DNA from: Chara braunii
Taxonomy: Eukaryota; Streptophyta; Charophyceae; Charales; Characeae
Direction of reading: 5' to 3'
Length of the DNA stretch: 32,561 nucleotides
Assembly: GCA_003427395.1 (NCBI GenBank)
Contig: BFEA01000814.1
Location: 97,316 to 129,876 of the forward strand
The notes below the pieces were generated by a model. The model did no database searches. It saw nothing but the letters and a program-made list of their open reading frames with translations, and was not told the origin of the DNA. The translations under genes were made by a program, and so were the position numbers. Numbering within the stretch: the stretch's first letter is position 1; every line of letters begins with the position of its first letter. Positions 9,678 through 19,190 of the stretch are shown here, piece by piece.

Positions 9678-10324
9678 CTAGGCCGCAACACTGGTCCGGC
9701 TGACGGCTCGCCGAGCGGGAAGCCGCAGGGTTATCCCATCTACATTGGGCAGATTGGCAATCTGTCGACGCGTGTCTGACGCCACCCCCTCCTCAAGAAA
9801 GCATACAATGCGCACATCCTGCGCCGCCTCGGCACCCAAGTTCGCAAGAACCCATCTCCTGAGGAGGACGTGAGTTCTGTCCACAGTCGCAAGAAGAGAG
9901 TGCGTGCTGTCCACACCGTCTGCAGGCCTGTACTCGAGAAAAAGATGTGGACATTCACTAAAAGCTTGTCTTGCCAACTTCTCCCTCAAAGCTGAGAGCT
10001 GCATCGATAGCCCCTCTCCTAGTTGTTGCCCTTGGCTATTCTTCTCAGCGTCCACGATGGGGACAACCATCACCTTTCGCGCTTCTCTCACCTCTCCGCG
10101 GTAGTCAGTCATAATGTGACCCTCCTTCCAGCGCAACACGTACGAGCCGTCGATCTCGCTGATCATGTTCTTTTTTGAACTGCCCTCCTCAGTCAACACA
10201 TACTTCGTCGTTATCCAGAGGACCTCCTCTTTACCCATAAGCTTGCGAGTGACAGCACTCAACCAGACCATGTCGTACTCGCTGAGGGTCACATTTTCCT
10301 CTTGCCCCCCACAAAGCAACACTT
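9678..10324 (-). CDS. Second triosephosphate-isomerase-like domain of the HSP70/TIM fusion
   Basis: The domain opens with KCCFVGGKRK, matching the KFFVGGNWKMNG start of TPI, in the frame of the first TIM domain. One base appears to be missing in the A run near 10292-10296, after which the frame continues NVTLSEYD, matching the NGT position of TPI. MVVPIVDAEKNSQGQ aligns with the CIGE loop. The C-terminal part, RRWVLANLGAEAAQDVRIV then NLPNVDGITLRLPA, matches the TPI tail (RKW-AN--AEVAE-TRI, QPDVDGFLVGGASL). Catalytic residues are gone: the YEP glutamate aligns with arginine (EYRP) and the HSE histidine region is VLRWKEG. It ends at TAG 9678-9680. It should not have isomerase activity; a structural or binding role is a guess. 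Confidence 0.65.
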
Positions 10325-11149
10325 TGCCGACCCTTTCCTGGCGAATTTGTCCGCTTGGTCCCCCGCTGAGGAGGAGTTTGTCGAACAGGAGAGGGTCTCG
10401 AAGGCCCGCCTCAAGGAGAAAGCGTCAATCGCATGCCCCCTACTTAGCAGGGCATGCCACATGTCCGCCGTCTCGCATCCGGCGATAAGGATGCGTGTTG
10501 CATCGGCGGCCTCTGCGCTCACCAGGTCCCCAATTACACCTCTGATGTGCCGAGCCACCTCCACAACTAAGTCACACGGCTCTACGCTGGCGGCCTCTGC
10601 TGCAACCGCTCCGGTTGCTGAGAATGGCACATGAGATGGAGGCAGGTAAGCGATAGCAATGTCTCGAAAATTCTTGCCAATGCGACCGACAATGTCCCGG
10701 AGCTGCATTTCGCAGTTCCGCTTCTCCGCCTCCAGCTCGAATGCCTCATTCTGGATTTGCATATCGTCAGAATGATCTCTTCCAAGGCGCAAGACGACCT
10801 GAAGACCGGCTTGCAGGGCGAGCGACGCCTGCTCACCGACAAACTTGTTCCACCCCGAGCAGAGATCCTCTGGATCGCCTGAGCTCGTTACGGCGGGCCC
10901 TGCCTCGAGCAGGACGTAGGGGATCCCGTCCTTCGTCAAGGCGTTGGGGGTCGCCTTGGGCGAAAGGCAGGGTGCCGCTAATCCTATTCCCTCCATTTCC
11001 GCAGTACGCTCCTTCGTTGTAAGAAGGTCCTTAAGCGGCATGGAGATGACAATCTCGCAGAGGTCTGGGCCCCTGCTCGCGAAAAGATTATACAAGCAGT
11101 CCTCAATATCGTTGGATTTCCAGCAATCCACGACCAAGAACTTCCTTCC
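10325..11149 (-). CDS. First triosephosphate-isomerase-like domain of the HSP70/TIM fusion
   Basis: From RKFLVVDCWKSND (11146) to about 10391 the reading follows TPI in order. WK keeps the lysine of the NWK motif. CEIVISMP aligns with the VVVSPP strand. GIPYVLLEAG aligns with GIPWVILGHS, with the catalytic histidine lost. FVGEQASLALQAGLQVVLRL aligns with [28 protein letters not shown] aligns with VIAYEP, catalytic glutamate replaced by leucine. ATRILIAGCE aligns with STRIIYGGSV. A Ser-rich linker of about 22 residues then leads into the second TIM domain. TPI normally interconverts DHAP and GAP in glycolysis; this copy lacks the acid-base residues. The frame differs by one base from the HSP70 part, which ends about 20-30 nt upstream, too close for an ordinary intron. 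Confidence 0.75.
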
Positions 11150-13511
11150 TGACGTTGGTTGGTCTCGCCCGCATCGTTCCGAATGCATATTCGCACGCCC
11201 TTCGGAATTCAGCAAACCGGGAGGTTAATTCGTTCATCCCAGTCCACCCACAGTCCGCCTTGTTGCCAAGCGATCGCTCGATCTCACCCATCCATTCTGA
11301 TATGATTTTCCAGAGCCAGCGCGGGCATGCAGAATCTCTTTTCTCCACCTCGTTGCTGTACTTCTTCCTGGCGCTCATCTCTGCGATTCTTCGCTCGTAC
11401 ACAGGGAGCTCCTTGGCAAGCTTTTTCCATCTATCGAGCACAGGCCGAGGTCGTTGCCCGATTTTATAAAACACAGCACGTTTGGAAGCCAATTCCTCGC
11501 CAAGCCCCATTATCCCGCATCGATCAATTTTCATCATCTCTCTACCGCTGAAACGTTCTTTCTTCTCTTCTGTCACGCTTACTATGCCAGTTGGTCTGTA
11601 TAATAATGTATCACCTCTTGTCCCCTCATGTATATCCAGGTCATATACACAATATTCTGACGACAAATCCCACCATTGACTACCCTCCCGTATTGGCAAT
11701 TCGAAGCATGTCGGCCTCACACCGTGCTCGTAAATGTGTTGATAGGTACCATTCCGCTCTCCACGGCACGCAATGACTATGGGATGGGTCTCGATAACCT
11801 GCTCGCTGCAATCAGCAAAGAGTGCTGCCCCGCGCACAACGGCTTCGTCCTGATAAGGGTGGGGCTTTGNTTCCAAGTCAAGGTGTGTCCAAAGCATGTC
11901 TACGACCTTGGGAATGCGGGTCGACCCACCTACCAACACGACTTCCTTCACAAGGGAAATCGGAGTTTTGCTTTCCGCCAAGACTCTTTGTACGTATTTC
12001 ATGCACTCCTCCAGCAAACTCTTACAGTGTTCCTCGTATTCACCGCGGCCGATGATCACCTTGCGGTCGTCATCACCGCCGAAACTCTCAGCTCCAACCT
12101 GTGTGTCGGTCATCAAGGTCAGGTCCTTCTTCGCCTTTTCGCTCGCTGTCTTCAGTTCCCGCAACGTGCTGCTGCTCAGTGGGAGAGTCCGATTAAACTG
12201 CTGCTGCACGCGATTAAGTACTAGTTCCATCATCTTGTGGTCGAAGTCCATGCCTCCGAGACTTGGATTGCCTGCCGCTGAGTTCACCCTGAGCTCTCCG
12301 CCAGTAATCGTTACCATCGCAGCTTCACAGTTTCCTCCTCCCATAGCAACCACAAGCATCTTCGTGCCGCTTTGAGTTTGTTCTTCAGGAGAAACACCAG
12401 AGCAGCCGGAGGTGATGAGTCCCTTGTTCTGCGCGTAGCTCAAAGCAGCCGCCGTTGATTCGCTGACGAGTTGCACATCCGTGAAGCCCGCGATCTCCGC
12501 CGCCACCTTGATCGCCGACCGCAGCCTATCGAAGTAGAGCGCAGGAACGGCAATAACCGCGCTGTGCAGCTCGCCGCATTCGAGGAAAGTCTCGGCTTCA
12601 CTCTTCATCTTCGCTAGAAACACCGCGAGTATCTGCTCAGGCGCCAAGTACGTCTTGCCATGACCCACCGTGCGCCGCCCCGCGCCCAACGCTCCGCCGA
12701 CTCTGCCATTCGCTACTCCATCACCCTGATCTCCAGAACCGCTCATCACAGAGGATCCTTTATTAACCTTATCTCCGGAATTGCTCGTCAAAGAGGACAA
12801 GAGTTCACTCTTTACTTCCAGCATAGCCTCGCCGGATGCTCTCTTAACGACGATGAACGGCCACGATCTTCTCTCCCCTTCTGGGATCGCATCGTAATCC
12901 CGTCCGATGAGGCGTCTCGCCTCGTACAGCAAGTTTTCCGGTTTCCGCAGCAGTTGTTTGCGTGCCCGCTCGCCCACCAAACACTTCTCGTCCGTGAATG
13001 CGACAATGGACGGAGTTGATAGTTTACCAGACACGTCTGGTATGACCTGGACCTTCCCATCACGACACACCGCCACCCGACAAGAAGAAGTGCCGAGGTC
13101 AATCGCTATGCGCGGTGGCGCTTTCACGCAGTCCTTCTCATCCGAACACACCTCGACCGGGCAAGAAGAGCCACCCTTCTCACCGTAAGACACCTCCGGC
13201 GGGCAAGAAGAGCCACCCTTCGCACCGGAACACACCTGCAGAGGGCAAATGGAGTTTCCCTTCTCTTTGGAACACACCTGCAGCTGGGAAGAAGAGGCAC
13301 CGAGATTAGTCGGGGATTGCCTTGACTGTGAGAGCGCCGGCTGCTTACCGATTGTCTTCCCTCCGGAACACGCCTCCACCGTGCAAGACCTGTCACCGAG
13401 ACTAGTCGAGACTTCACCCGACTGTGAAAGTGCCGGCTGCTTACCCGTTTGGTTTCCTCGCGCCCCTTCGCTTCCTTTCATTAATTTCCACACGCGCTTG
13501 AGCGTTTTCAT
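11150..13511 (-). CDS. Divergent HSP70-like protein, N-terminal part of an HSP70/TIM/TIM fusion
   Basis: Start ATG is 13511. Residues 1-130 are a low-complexity Cys/Ser leader with repeats. The nucleotide-binding domain starts at IAIDLGTSSCRVAV (~135), with RRLIGR (~199), SESTAAALSYA (~350), MGGGNCEA (~390) and VVLVGGSTRIPK (~524). A degenerate substrate-binding part and a helical lid (WMGEIERSLGNKADC, ~740) follow. HSP70s are ATP-driven chaperones, but key ATPase positions differ: the RLIGR-adjacent Lys is Arg, the DLGGGT Asp is Ala and its Thr is Asn. A Gly/Ser-rich insert sits at ~240-285. There is no intron. The frame runs on to a stop at 11103, but homology moves to the TIM frame near 11150 through an apparent single extra base. 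One N at 11870 leaves residue 548 undefined. A pseudogene cannot be excluded. Confidence 0.8.
13122..13286 (-). repeat. ~45-bp in-frame tandem repeat coding a Cys-rich 15-residue unit
   Basis: Residues about 76-130 of the HSP70-like protein are four imperfect copies of a unit like EVCSGEKGGSSCP. A separate duplication farther N-terminal repeats GKQPALSQS at residues ~24 and ~55. Paired cysteines spaced about 9-12 residues apart suggest metal or disulphide chemistry, without a family match. Confidence 0.75.
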
Positions 13512-13925
13512 TTCGGAGATATTTGGACTGAAATATATTTATCTCTGAGAATCCTTTCCTTTGCAAGTTGCTATACGTCGTCTCTTTTCTCACTGCTCGC
13601 ATGACCTTACATGGCATTGCGAGTCCCCCTACGTCGGTCTCCGGCCACTTCTCGTCACACCAATCCCTCTCCCCTGGCTACCGGCTGTCAAATCTTGTCG
13701 TCGTACCTTTATGGAATCGTCACGTTAAGCTATTATCAATATCAATACACTCCGCAATCCACGTAGCCATACCGCTGTGCACTGGACACGTGGCAGTCGC
13801 TCGGTCTCATCCTCCTCTGCGAAAAAAGCCAGATTTGTTGGGGCCCCTTGCAGTCGCTTCAACTCCCAAAAATTTGCTTCCTCAAATTACTCTAGTGGAA
13901 TAGTGCCTCTACGCATTCTCTCCCC
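13512..13925 (-). promoter_or_regulatory. Upstream region of the HSP70/TIM locus
   Basis: Minus-strand AT-rich TATA-like sequence (AAATATATTT) lies about 20-30 bp before the ATG. A CACGTGGC G-box/ABRE-like motif occurs at about 13786-13793 on the plus strand. No clear tandem heat-shock element (alternating GAA/TTC) was seen. Such motifs are short and common, so the promoter call is weak. Confidence 0.3.
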
Positions 13926-13972
13926 CCATCTCTNCCCNNCCCCCCCCCCCCNCCCCCCCCCTCCCCTCTCGT
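13926..13972. repeat. C-rich tract with unresolved bases
   Basis: A long C run contains five N positions (about 13934-13952), typical of a homopolymer that the assembly could not resolve. Confidence 0.8.
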
Positions 13973-14047
13973 CATTTAAGAGGGCCACTTGAAACGAAAC
14001 CACAGTAAATAGATGCCGGTGGCGGACGTCCGGCCGGAATGTATGGG

Positions 14048-14168
14048 TCTCGCTCCAAGACTCACCACATGCACAAAAGATAATAAAAAAATTGTGGGGG
14101 CGTATCATTCCATGTTCTAGCGGAAGATTCACTCTCGTTTTGCACATTTGGTGAGTAGTGGATCGAGG
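14048..14168. mobile_element. Foldback/MITE-like element
   Basis: Left arm TCTCGCTCCAAGACTCACCA (14048-14067, continuing about 13 bp) pairs with the reverse complement of 14135-14168, where CTCGATCCACTACTCACCA is read. Mismatches are scattered. No target duplication is certain. Confidence 0.5.
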
Positions 14169-15095
14169 CCTCATGGCTCGATAAGAGAATGAACATCCTT
14201 CAAAGCCCTACCAAACGCTACATGTTCGTGAATACGACAGAGGGCGAAGTTAAAAGTTTCCCTAATTCGTTGGGTCTTACATGGACCATCCGTCCTTCGC
14301 GATACAGCGGTATGTCACAAGTAGTGGCGAAATGAATGGCCGTGCAAGCTATGCCAACAGCTGTGTGCGGTTTCCATCGTCTGTCGTCTCTCTTCTCTCA
14401 CTTCATGCTCCCCGTCTCCTACGCCACCCCTCCTTTCTATCTCTTCCAGCACACACCTCGGCCTATTCAAGAACGAACTGCCGCCGGAACTACGTGTTTT
14501 CTACATTTTGAGATGAACAGGTAAAACAACTGGTGAATGCATGGCCACCCAGGTGCCCCCTCTACTCCTGGACCGTTTTCTACGTTGTCGCCAGTACTCT
14601 TTCTCCTACTCCCTCTCTCTTTTCCTATCCTCGCCCATGCCTTCGTCTGACTGCCGAGAGCATTTGAACTAGGCCACTCAGCTGCCCCCTCTCTGGAAAA
14701 TATCAGACCCTTAGGATTGGTACTCTCTTGAACAATCACCGTGCATATTTACCCCCCCCCCTACTTCTCCTTTCATCCCTCTCCTAGCCCCTATCCTTCC
14801 TCAGAAACTGCTCAAGGACTGCTGCGCGCCAGATCTCTTCAACTCCGAGATGGGTCTCTTGCCTTTCTTTGATGGGATCTCGATGTCGCATCCTCCTCCT
14901 ACCGTCCTGTACATCCGCCCGCACTTCTTTCTCCCCCCGCGTTTCCTCCCTCGGCACCCTTTTCCGCCGACATTCTCAGCACCTGGACCCTTTCCAAACT
15001 TAATCAAGGTCGAACCTTGAGATAAACGACGCGCTCACAGAAACCTGAGAGTATCAAATCCGAACTCATCGTCAAACCAGCTGGCCTACCTTTCT
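14169..15095. other. No gene recognised
   Basis: About 930 bp with short, unconvincing frames on both strands and pyrimidine-rich patches. No RNA gene or repeat structure was seen. Confidence 0.5.
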
Positions 15096-15187
15096 TCCCC
15101 CGAATACAACGTACGGTCATTATAGCCGCATTTGGGGTACCTTTCAGGTCTAATTACAGCTATAATGACAGTACGTTGTATTCGGGG
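15096..15187. mobile_element. Foldback MITE, family A, copy 1
   Basis: GAATACAACGTACGGTCATT (15102-15121) is followed by TATAG and matched in reverse complement at 15159-15187, where one base differs. The same sequence family occurs at 19487-19591, where a TA duplication is visible. No coding capacity. Confidence 0.75.
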
Positions 15188-15565
15188 GACGTTGGCAGGT
15201 CAGTTGGTACACCCCTGAACTATTGAAATACAGGCCTGAGCTCGAGCTCCACTGAGAGCCGATCACTAAGGGCCAGATCTCACTGGCAAAGAGGATTGCA
15301 ATAACTGTCTGAATCTGGATGTGTTCCACACACACATGCAGGAAAGTAGATCAACCTCAATTTCTTGCACCTGAACTCCAACACGTCCACATTCAGACAC
15401 TTACTACAATCCTCTTTGCCGGTGGGATCTCGCCCTAACATACTACAATTCTGAGCGACGATCAACATACTACAATGCAGAACTACCTGGGCCCGGTCAG
15501 CTCGATAACTTCATCTTAAGATCGTTGCCCATTTTCAAAAGAAAACGAAAGAAAAGAAAGATACT
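15188..15565 (+). mobile_element. tRNA-derived SINE, plus strand, interrupted by a MITE
   Basis: The head resembles a tRNA: GGTCAGTTGGTACACC (A-box region, from about 15197) and GAGCTCGAGCTCC (B-box region, 15238-15250). The body past the nested MITE carries GGGCCCGGTCAGCTCGATAA and ATCTTAAGATCG, related to the bodies of the copies at 18840 and 18110, and it ends in an A-rich stretch near 15535-15565. The A and B boxes would be the internal RNA polymerase III promoter. It is not a functional tRNA. Confidence 0.6.
15270..15435. mobile_element. Tourist-like MITE (PIF/Harbinger type) with TAA duplication
   Basis: Arms of about 57 bp: GGGCCAGATCTCACTGGCAA from 15270, and the reverse complement of 15379-15435, which begins GGGCGAGATCCCACCGGCAA. 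TAA flanks both ends (15267-15269 and 15436-15438), the 3-bp target duplication of PIF/Harbinger elements. It sits inside a SINE copy. Confidence 0.75.
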
Positions 15566-16020
15566 TGTCGTTAGAAAAAGAACTCTGTGTGTCTGAAATA
15601 TTTGAAACGAACAAATTTATACCTATCGCAGGAAGAAAATCTTCAGGAACCGATTCATATCGCCGCTTCCTTTGCTCCTTGAGCGAACGCTGTGGCTCTC
15701 GGCTTTCGCTGGGCGACCTCAACAGGGTCATAAACAGATCAAACACTTCTTCGCAAGAAAATGTGGGCACAATCCGGGGCGTCGAATTCCTCCGTCTCGT
15801 TTCAGAAACAGCAACCGAAATCACTCGGCAACCCCTGACCTGTCGGGATGTGATGCAATCAGGGAGCGACGACCCTGCAGTTGCTTTTGTCTCGTGACGG
15901 TCGAAACCCCGGCGACGGAGAAGTAAACCATAAGTAATATGTGCGCACAAAGGCAATATGTTACTGTTCCACCCTTCCCAGAATCCTTTATCTACTACTC
16001 CCAACTGTCGCTCACGTACA
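15566..16020. other. No gene recognised
   Basis: About 450 bp. Frames on both strands are open for about 80-110 codons, but none shows a domain or a codon pattern that sets it apart. Confidence 0.5.
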
Positions 16021-16062
16021 AGCGCACGCGCACACACGCACCTACACACACACACACACACA

Positions 16063-16106
<44 letters not shown>

Positions 16107-16165
16107 AATACATGCGCGCGCGCGCTCACACGCACACACAAACACACAAACACACAGAGTCAGCA
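16021..16165. repeat. (CA)n microsatellite
   Basis: CA dinucleotides with CG and CAAA interruptions. Long frames through it (Thr-His or Val-Cys repeats) are artefacts of the repeat. Confidence 0.9.
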
Positions 16166-16239
16166 AGACATAGGATGAGGGGCAACTGGGTGGGGTTGGG
16201 AAGTGGGGGGAAGAGGAGGGACGCTCGGGGGGGACGAGA

Positions 16240-16273
16240 GAAGTGAGAGAGAGTGAGAGAAACAGACAGACAG

Positions 16274-16317
<44 letters not shown>

Positions 16318-16376
16318 TCACAGAGAGAGAGAGAGCGACAGACAGACAGACAGTCAGACACACGGACGCACACACA

Positions 16377-16459
<83 letters not shown>

Positions 16460-16460
16460 N

Positions 16461-16550
<90 letters not shown>
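16240..16550. repeat. Compound (CA)n/(GA)n microsatellite
   Basis: CA tracts at about 16276-16312 and 16366-16392, then GA from about 16393 to 16546, with an unresolved base at 16460. Ser-Leu and Glu-Arg repeat frames here are not genes. Confidence 0.9.
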
Positions 16551-16552
<2 letters not shown>

Positions 16553-16953
16553 AATGCACATGCGCGTTTCTCTCAGATCACTTATTCCTTACGTATTCAT
16601 CAATATCCCTGCTGCAGAATCTCTCGCCTCCGGATGGCTCCAGAGCAGTCAGTACTCAAAGATAACTTCGTTGGCAAACACAGTGCGATTTGTTAGGGCG
16701 TGCGAGATTATCCGCGATGGTTTGCTGAGGAAAAGAGTTTCACCGCACCGCAATAAAATTCACACCGTGAGCAGAACACGGCGATTAGTCTGTGGACGAG
16801 TTTCACCGCAATAAAATTCGCCGCTTATCATCGCATAGAGAGCACATCGACAGGGCGCCTGACGACGGAGCACAGAGAAGAGCGATGCATTGGGGGTTGA
16901 GGACGCCCGGGCGTTCCTTGATAGATCAATGAACAAGCCGTCAAGGAATGTTG
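16551..16953. other. No gene recognised; short direct repeat
   Basis: TTTCACCGCA...CAATAAAATTC occurs twice (about 16738 and 16800). No coding signal was seen. Confidence 0.5.
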
Positions 16954-17568
16954 TCTTACTGACTGATTCGCGGATTAATTCGTTAACTGACTGATTGATT
17001 GCCTCATGGATTCATATACGGATGGATTAATCGGTTCATTAATTGATTGAGTGATTGATGGATTGATTTGATCAACCGATTGATTGATTTGACGAAGGGA
17101 TTGATTGATAAACTATTTGATCGATTGATGGATGGATGGATGGATTGATTGATTGATTGATAATACTATTGATTTGCTGATTGAATTGGTCGATTGATCT
17201 ATGGATATTGACTTATGAATTAATTGATTGGTTGATTTAATGGCTGGATCGACGGAGTGATTCACTGTTTCATCTATTCATTGATTGATTGAGTAATTGA
17301 TTGATGGAGTCATCGAATGATCGAAAACCCGTTTTTTATATGTTTCACAGAAAATATACCCTGACAACCGCATCTCGGGAAGTAAGTATCTTTTCGATCA
17401 AAGACGGAATTTCTGCCTTGAAATTAGGACAATAAAAAAGGTACGCCTGCCATGAAAGTTTGATAGATTGATTGATTGATTGATTGGCTGGTGGAGTGCG
17501 TGATTCGGTGATTGAGTGATCGATTGAGTGTTCGATCGAAGCGGATGATTGACTCCGGGATCAATTAC

Positions 17569-17606
<38 letters not shown>

Positions 17607-17723
17607 AATTGATTAATGGAGTTTGTGATTCGGTGGTTGATTGAGTGATCGATCGAAGCGGCTGATTGACTCAGGGATCAATTACTTGATCGATAGATTG
17701 ATTCATTCATGGATGGATGGATG

Positions 17724-17776
<53 letters not shown>

Positions 17777-17785
17777 CGCGGGTGT
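16954..17785. repeat. Degenerate GATT tetranucleotide array
   Basis: TGAT/GATT units with many variants (GGAT, GATC, GAGT) run from about 16954 to 17330 and from 17460 to 17785, the purest parts near 17570-17610 and 17720-17777. A non-repetitive 130 bp lies between. A longer unit containing GAGTGATCGAT, GAAGCGG and TCAATTACTTGAT recurs near 17515 and 17640. Confidence 0.9.
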
Positions 17786-18099
17786 CTGGTATGTCGGTTG
17801 ATAGTTCGATCCCTTGCTTGGTTGCCTCTTAAAATGGCTGTACAATTACGAGATAAGACATTCTATTACGTAGTAGATAGGACCGAAGAGGGCAGGACAA
17901 GGAGGAGGAATGAGGAGCAGAAGGGCAAGAGAAGAGCTACAGGGGCATAAATCGTATGACTGGAGCAATGAGAAGAAGCTCAATGAAATTGAACGGACAC
18001 AGAGAGTGTGATATCTAAATCGCATCCGGGCGGAGCGAGTAGAAAAGCAAAAGCCCTTCATCCGTGCGGCGAGAAACCATGGCCAGACATCTATCTTCT
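17786..18099. other. No gene recognised
   Basis: About 310 bp between the GATT array and the next SINE. The purine-rich part at 17880-17950 has no convincing frame. Confidence 0.5.
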
Positions 18100-18332
18100 T
18101 TTTCCCCCCCTTTTGAAAGAGCGACGGCCTTGGCATATCATCGCGGATATGACAGGCCCCAGGTCATTCAGAAACTCAGGTAACCAATTTCATCAGGATT
18201 TGAGCTCACGTCTGTACTTCAACAGTTCATGGGTGTACCAACTGAGCTCGGCCCGTGGGTGCGCAGATATCCATGGCTCAATCCACCAACTGAGCTCGGC
18301 CCGTGGGTGCGCAGATATCCATGGCTCAATCC
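18100..18332 (-). mobile_element. tRNA-derived SINE, minus strand, with duplicated head
   Basis: Read on the minus strand it begins with GAGCTCAGTTGGTACACC (A-box-like), then GAGCTCAAATCCTG (B-box-like, near 18196-18206), then a body with ACCTGGGGCCTGTCATATCC ending in a short A run and a C-run complement near 18110. The head is duplicated: a perfect 48-bp unit occupies 18237-18284 and 18285-18332. Confidence 0.65.
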
Positions 18333-18465
18333 ATCCATCATCCATCAAATCGAATCAATAACCGAAAATTGACAAGAGGAGGTCATCTATCAAGAAAAAA
18401 TGCATAGACAGAAGAAGAACTACGGATTTGTTTGGATTGTTGTGAAACTCGTCGAGCTAACATTA

Positions 18466-18800
18466 GGCAGAGTAAAACGGGGAAAGGTAGAGAACCTCCC
18501 AGCGACGAAACCTCTTTTTATTCATTTGCCCCTAAACGGGGCAAAAGGTGTTGCACGCCTCAGAACGACTTTTCGAGTCACTTTTGCACCCTGGCTGGGC
18601 CAGTAACGCCCGCTTTCAAAAATGGCGGGAAAGTGTTTTCCAGCGCTAACAAAAATGGCGGAAAAAGTGCTTTGCAGGTTGTGCAAAAATGCACGCAAGA
18701 AGTCATTTTGGGGCCTGCGCAACTTTTTGCCCCGTTTGGGGGCAAATGAGTACAAAGGTTTCGTCGCAGGGAGGTTCTATATGATTTGGCAGAGTAAAAC
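18466..18800. mobile_element. Foldback element with long inverted arms
   Basis: AGAACCTCCCAGCGACGAAA from 18491 pairs with the reverse complement of sequence ending at 18778 (AGAACCTCCCTGCGACGAAA). Similarity extends inward about 60-100 bp with gaps and includes TTTGCCCC...GGGGCAAA hairpins in both arms. GGCAGAGTAAAAC stands outside each end (18466-18478 and 18788-18800), perhaps a 13-bp target duplication, although 10-12 bp separate it from the paired arms. Confidence 0.65.
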
Positions 18801-18839
18801 TATGCAGAGATTCATCGATTCCCAACGAGCCAAATTCAG

Positions 18840-19001
18840 GGGGCTCACCCATGAGGTGTTGAAATACAGACCTGAGCTCCAATTCCAAGGGAAACAGATG
18901 AGTGAAAACCAATATGAATTTACCAGGGACCCGTCAGCTCAGAGATCATATCTCAAGGCGGTCGCCCTTCTTCTTCCTTTCAAAAAAAAAAAAAAAAAAA
19001 A
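18840..19001 (+). mobile_element. 5'-truncated tRNA-derived SINE with poly(A)
   Basis: GTTGAAATACAGACCTGAGC and the B-box-like GAGCTCCAATTCC (from about 18858) match the other SINE copies. The body has ACCAGGGACCCGTCAGCTCA and CTCAAGGCGGTCGCCC, followed by 20 A at 18982-19001. Confidence 0.6.
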
Positions 19002-19114
19002 CGACTGGATGAGAGAAGGTGAGCGTCATGACATCCGAAAACCCGCTGGTTGCGTGCCAGCCGATAGATACTCACCTCAACGCTGATGGCGTCGAAAGGC
19101 GTAGTTAGTAACTC

Positions 19115-19140
<26 letters not shown>
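19115..19140. repeat. 26-base A homopolymer
   Basis: Probably the tail of a retroposed sequence on the plus strand whose body was not identified. Confidence 0.8.
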
Positions 19141-19145
<5 letters not shown>

Positions 19146-19190
19146 AAAAAGGAAGAATTGTAAGAGTGATCCGACAGAGCGGGAAGAAGG

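Noticed and set aside
9678-13511. Processed retrocopy explanation for the intronless HSP70/TIM locus
   Set aside because: No poly(A) follows its 3' end on the coding strand (the adjacent run is T on that strand), and no flanking duplication was seen.
11150-13511. Viral HSP70 homologue (closterovirus-like)
   Set aside because: HSP70 homologues exist in closteroviruses, but no other viral gene is nearby and the TIM domains argue against it.
11155-13548. Several plus-strand frames of 90-180 codons
   Set aside because: Shadows of the HSP70-like gene on the opposite strand, without motifs of their own.
16160-16696. Ser-Leu, Glu-Arg and Thr-His repeat proteins
   Set aside because: Artefacts of CA and GA microsatellites.
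16954-17785. CRISPR-like array
   Set aside because: Tetranucleotide satellite without constant repeats separated by unique spacers; eukaryotic context.
15188-18332. True tRNA genes
   Set aside because: A- and B-box-like parts are present but no cloverleaf with a paired acceptor stem; copies have SINE bodies and A-rich ends.
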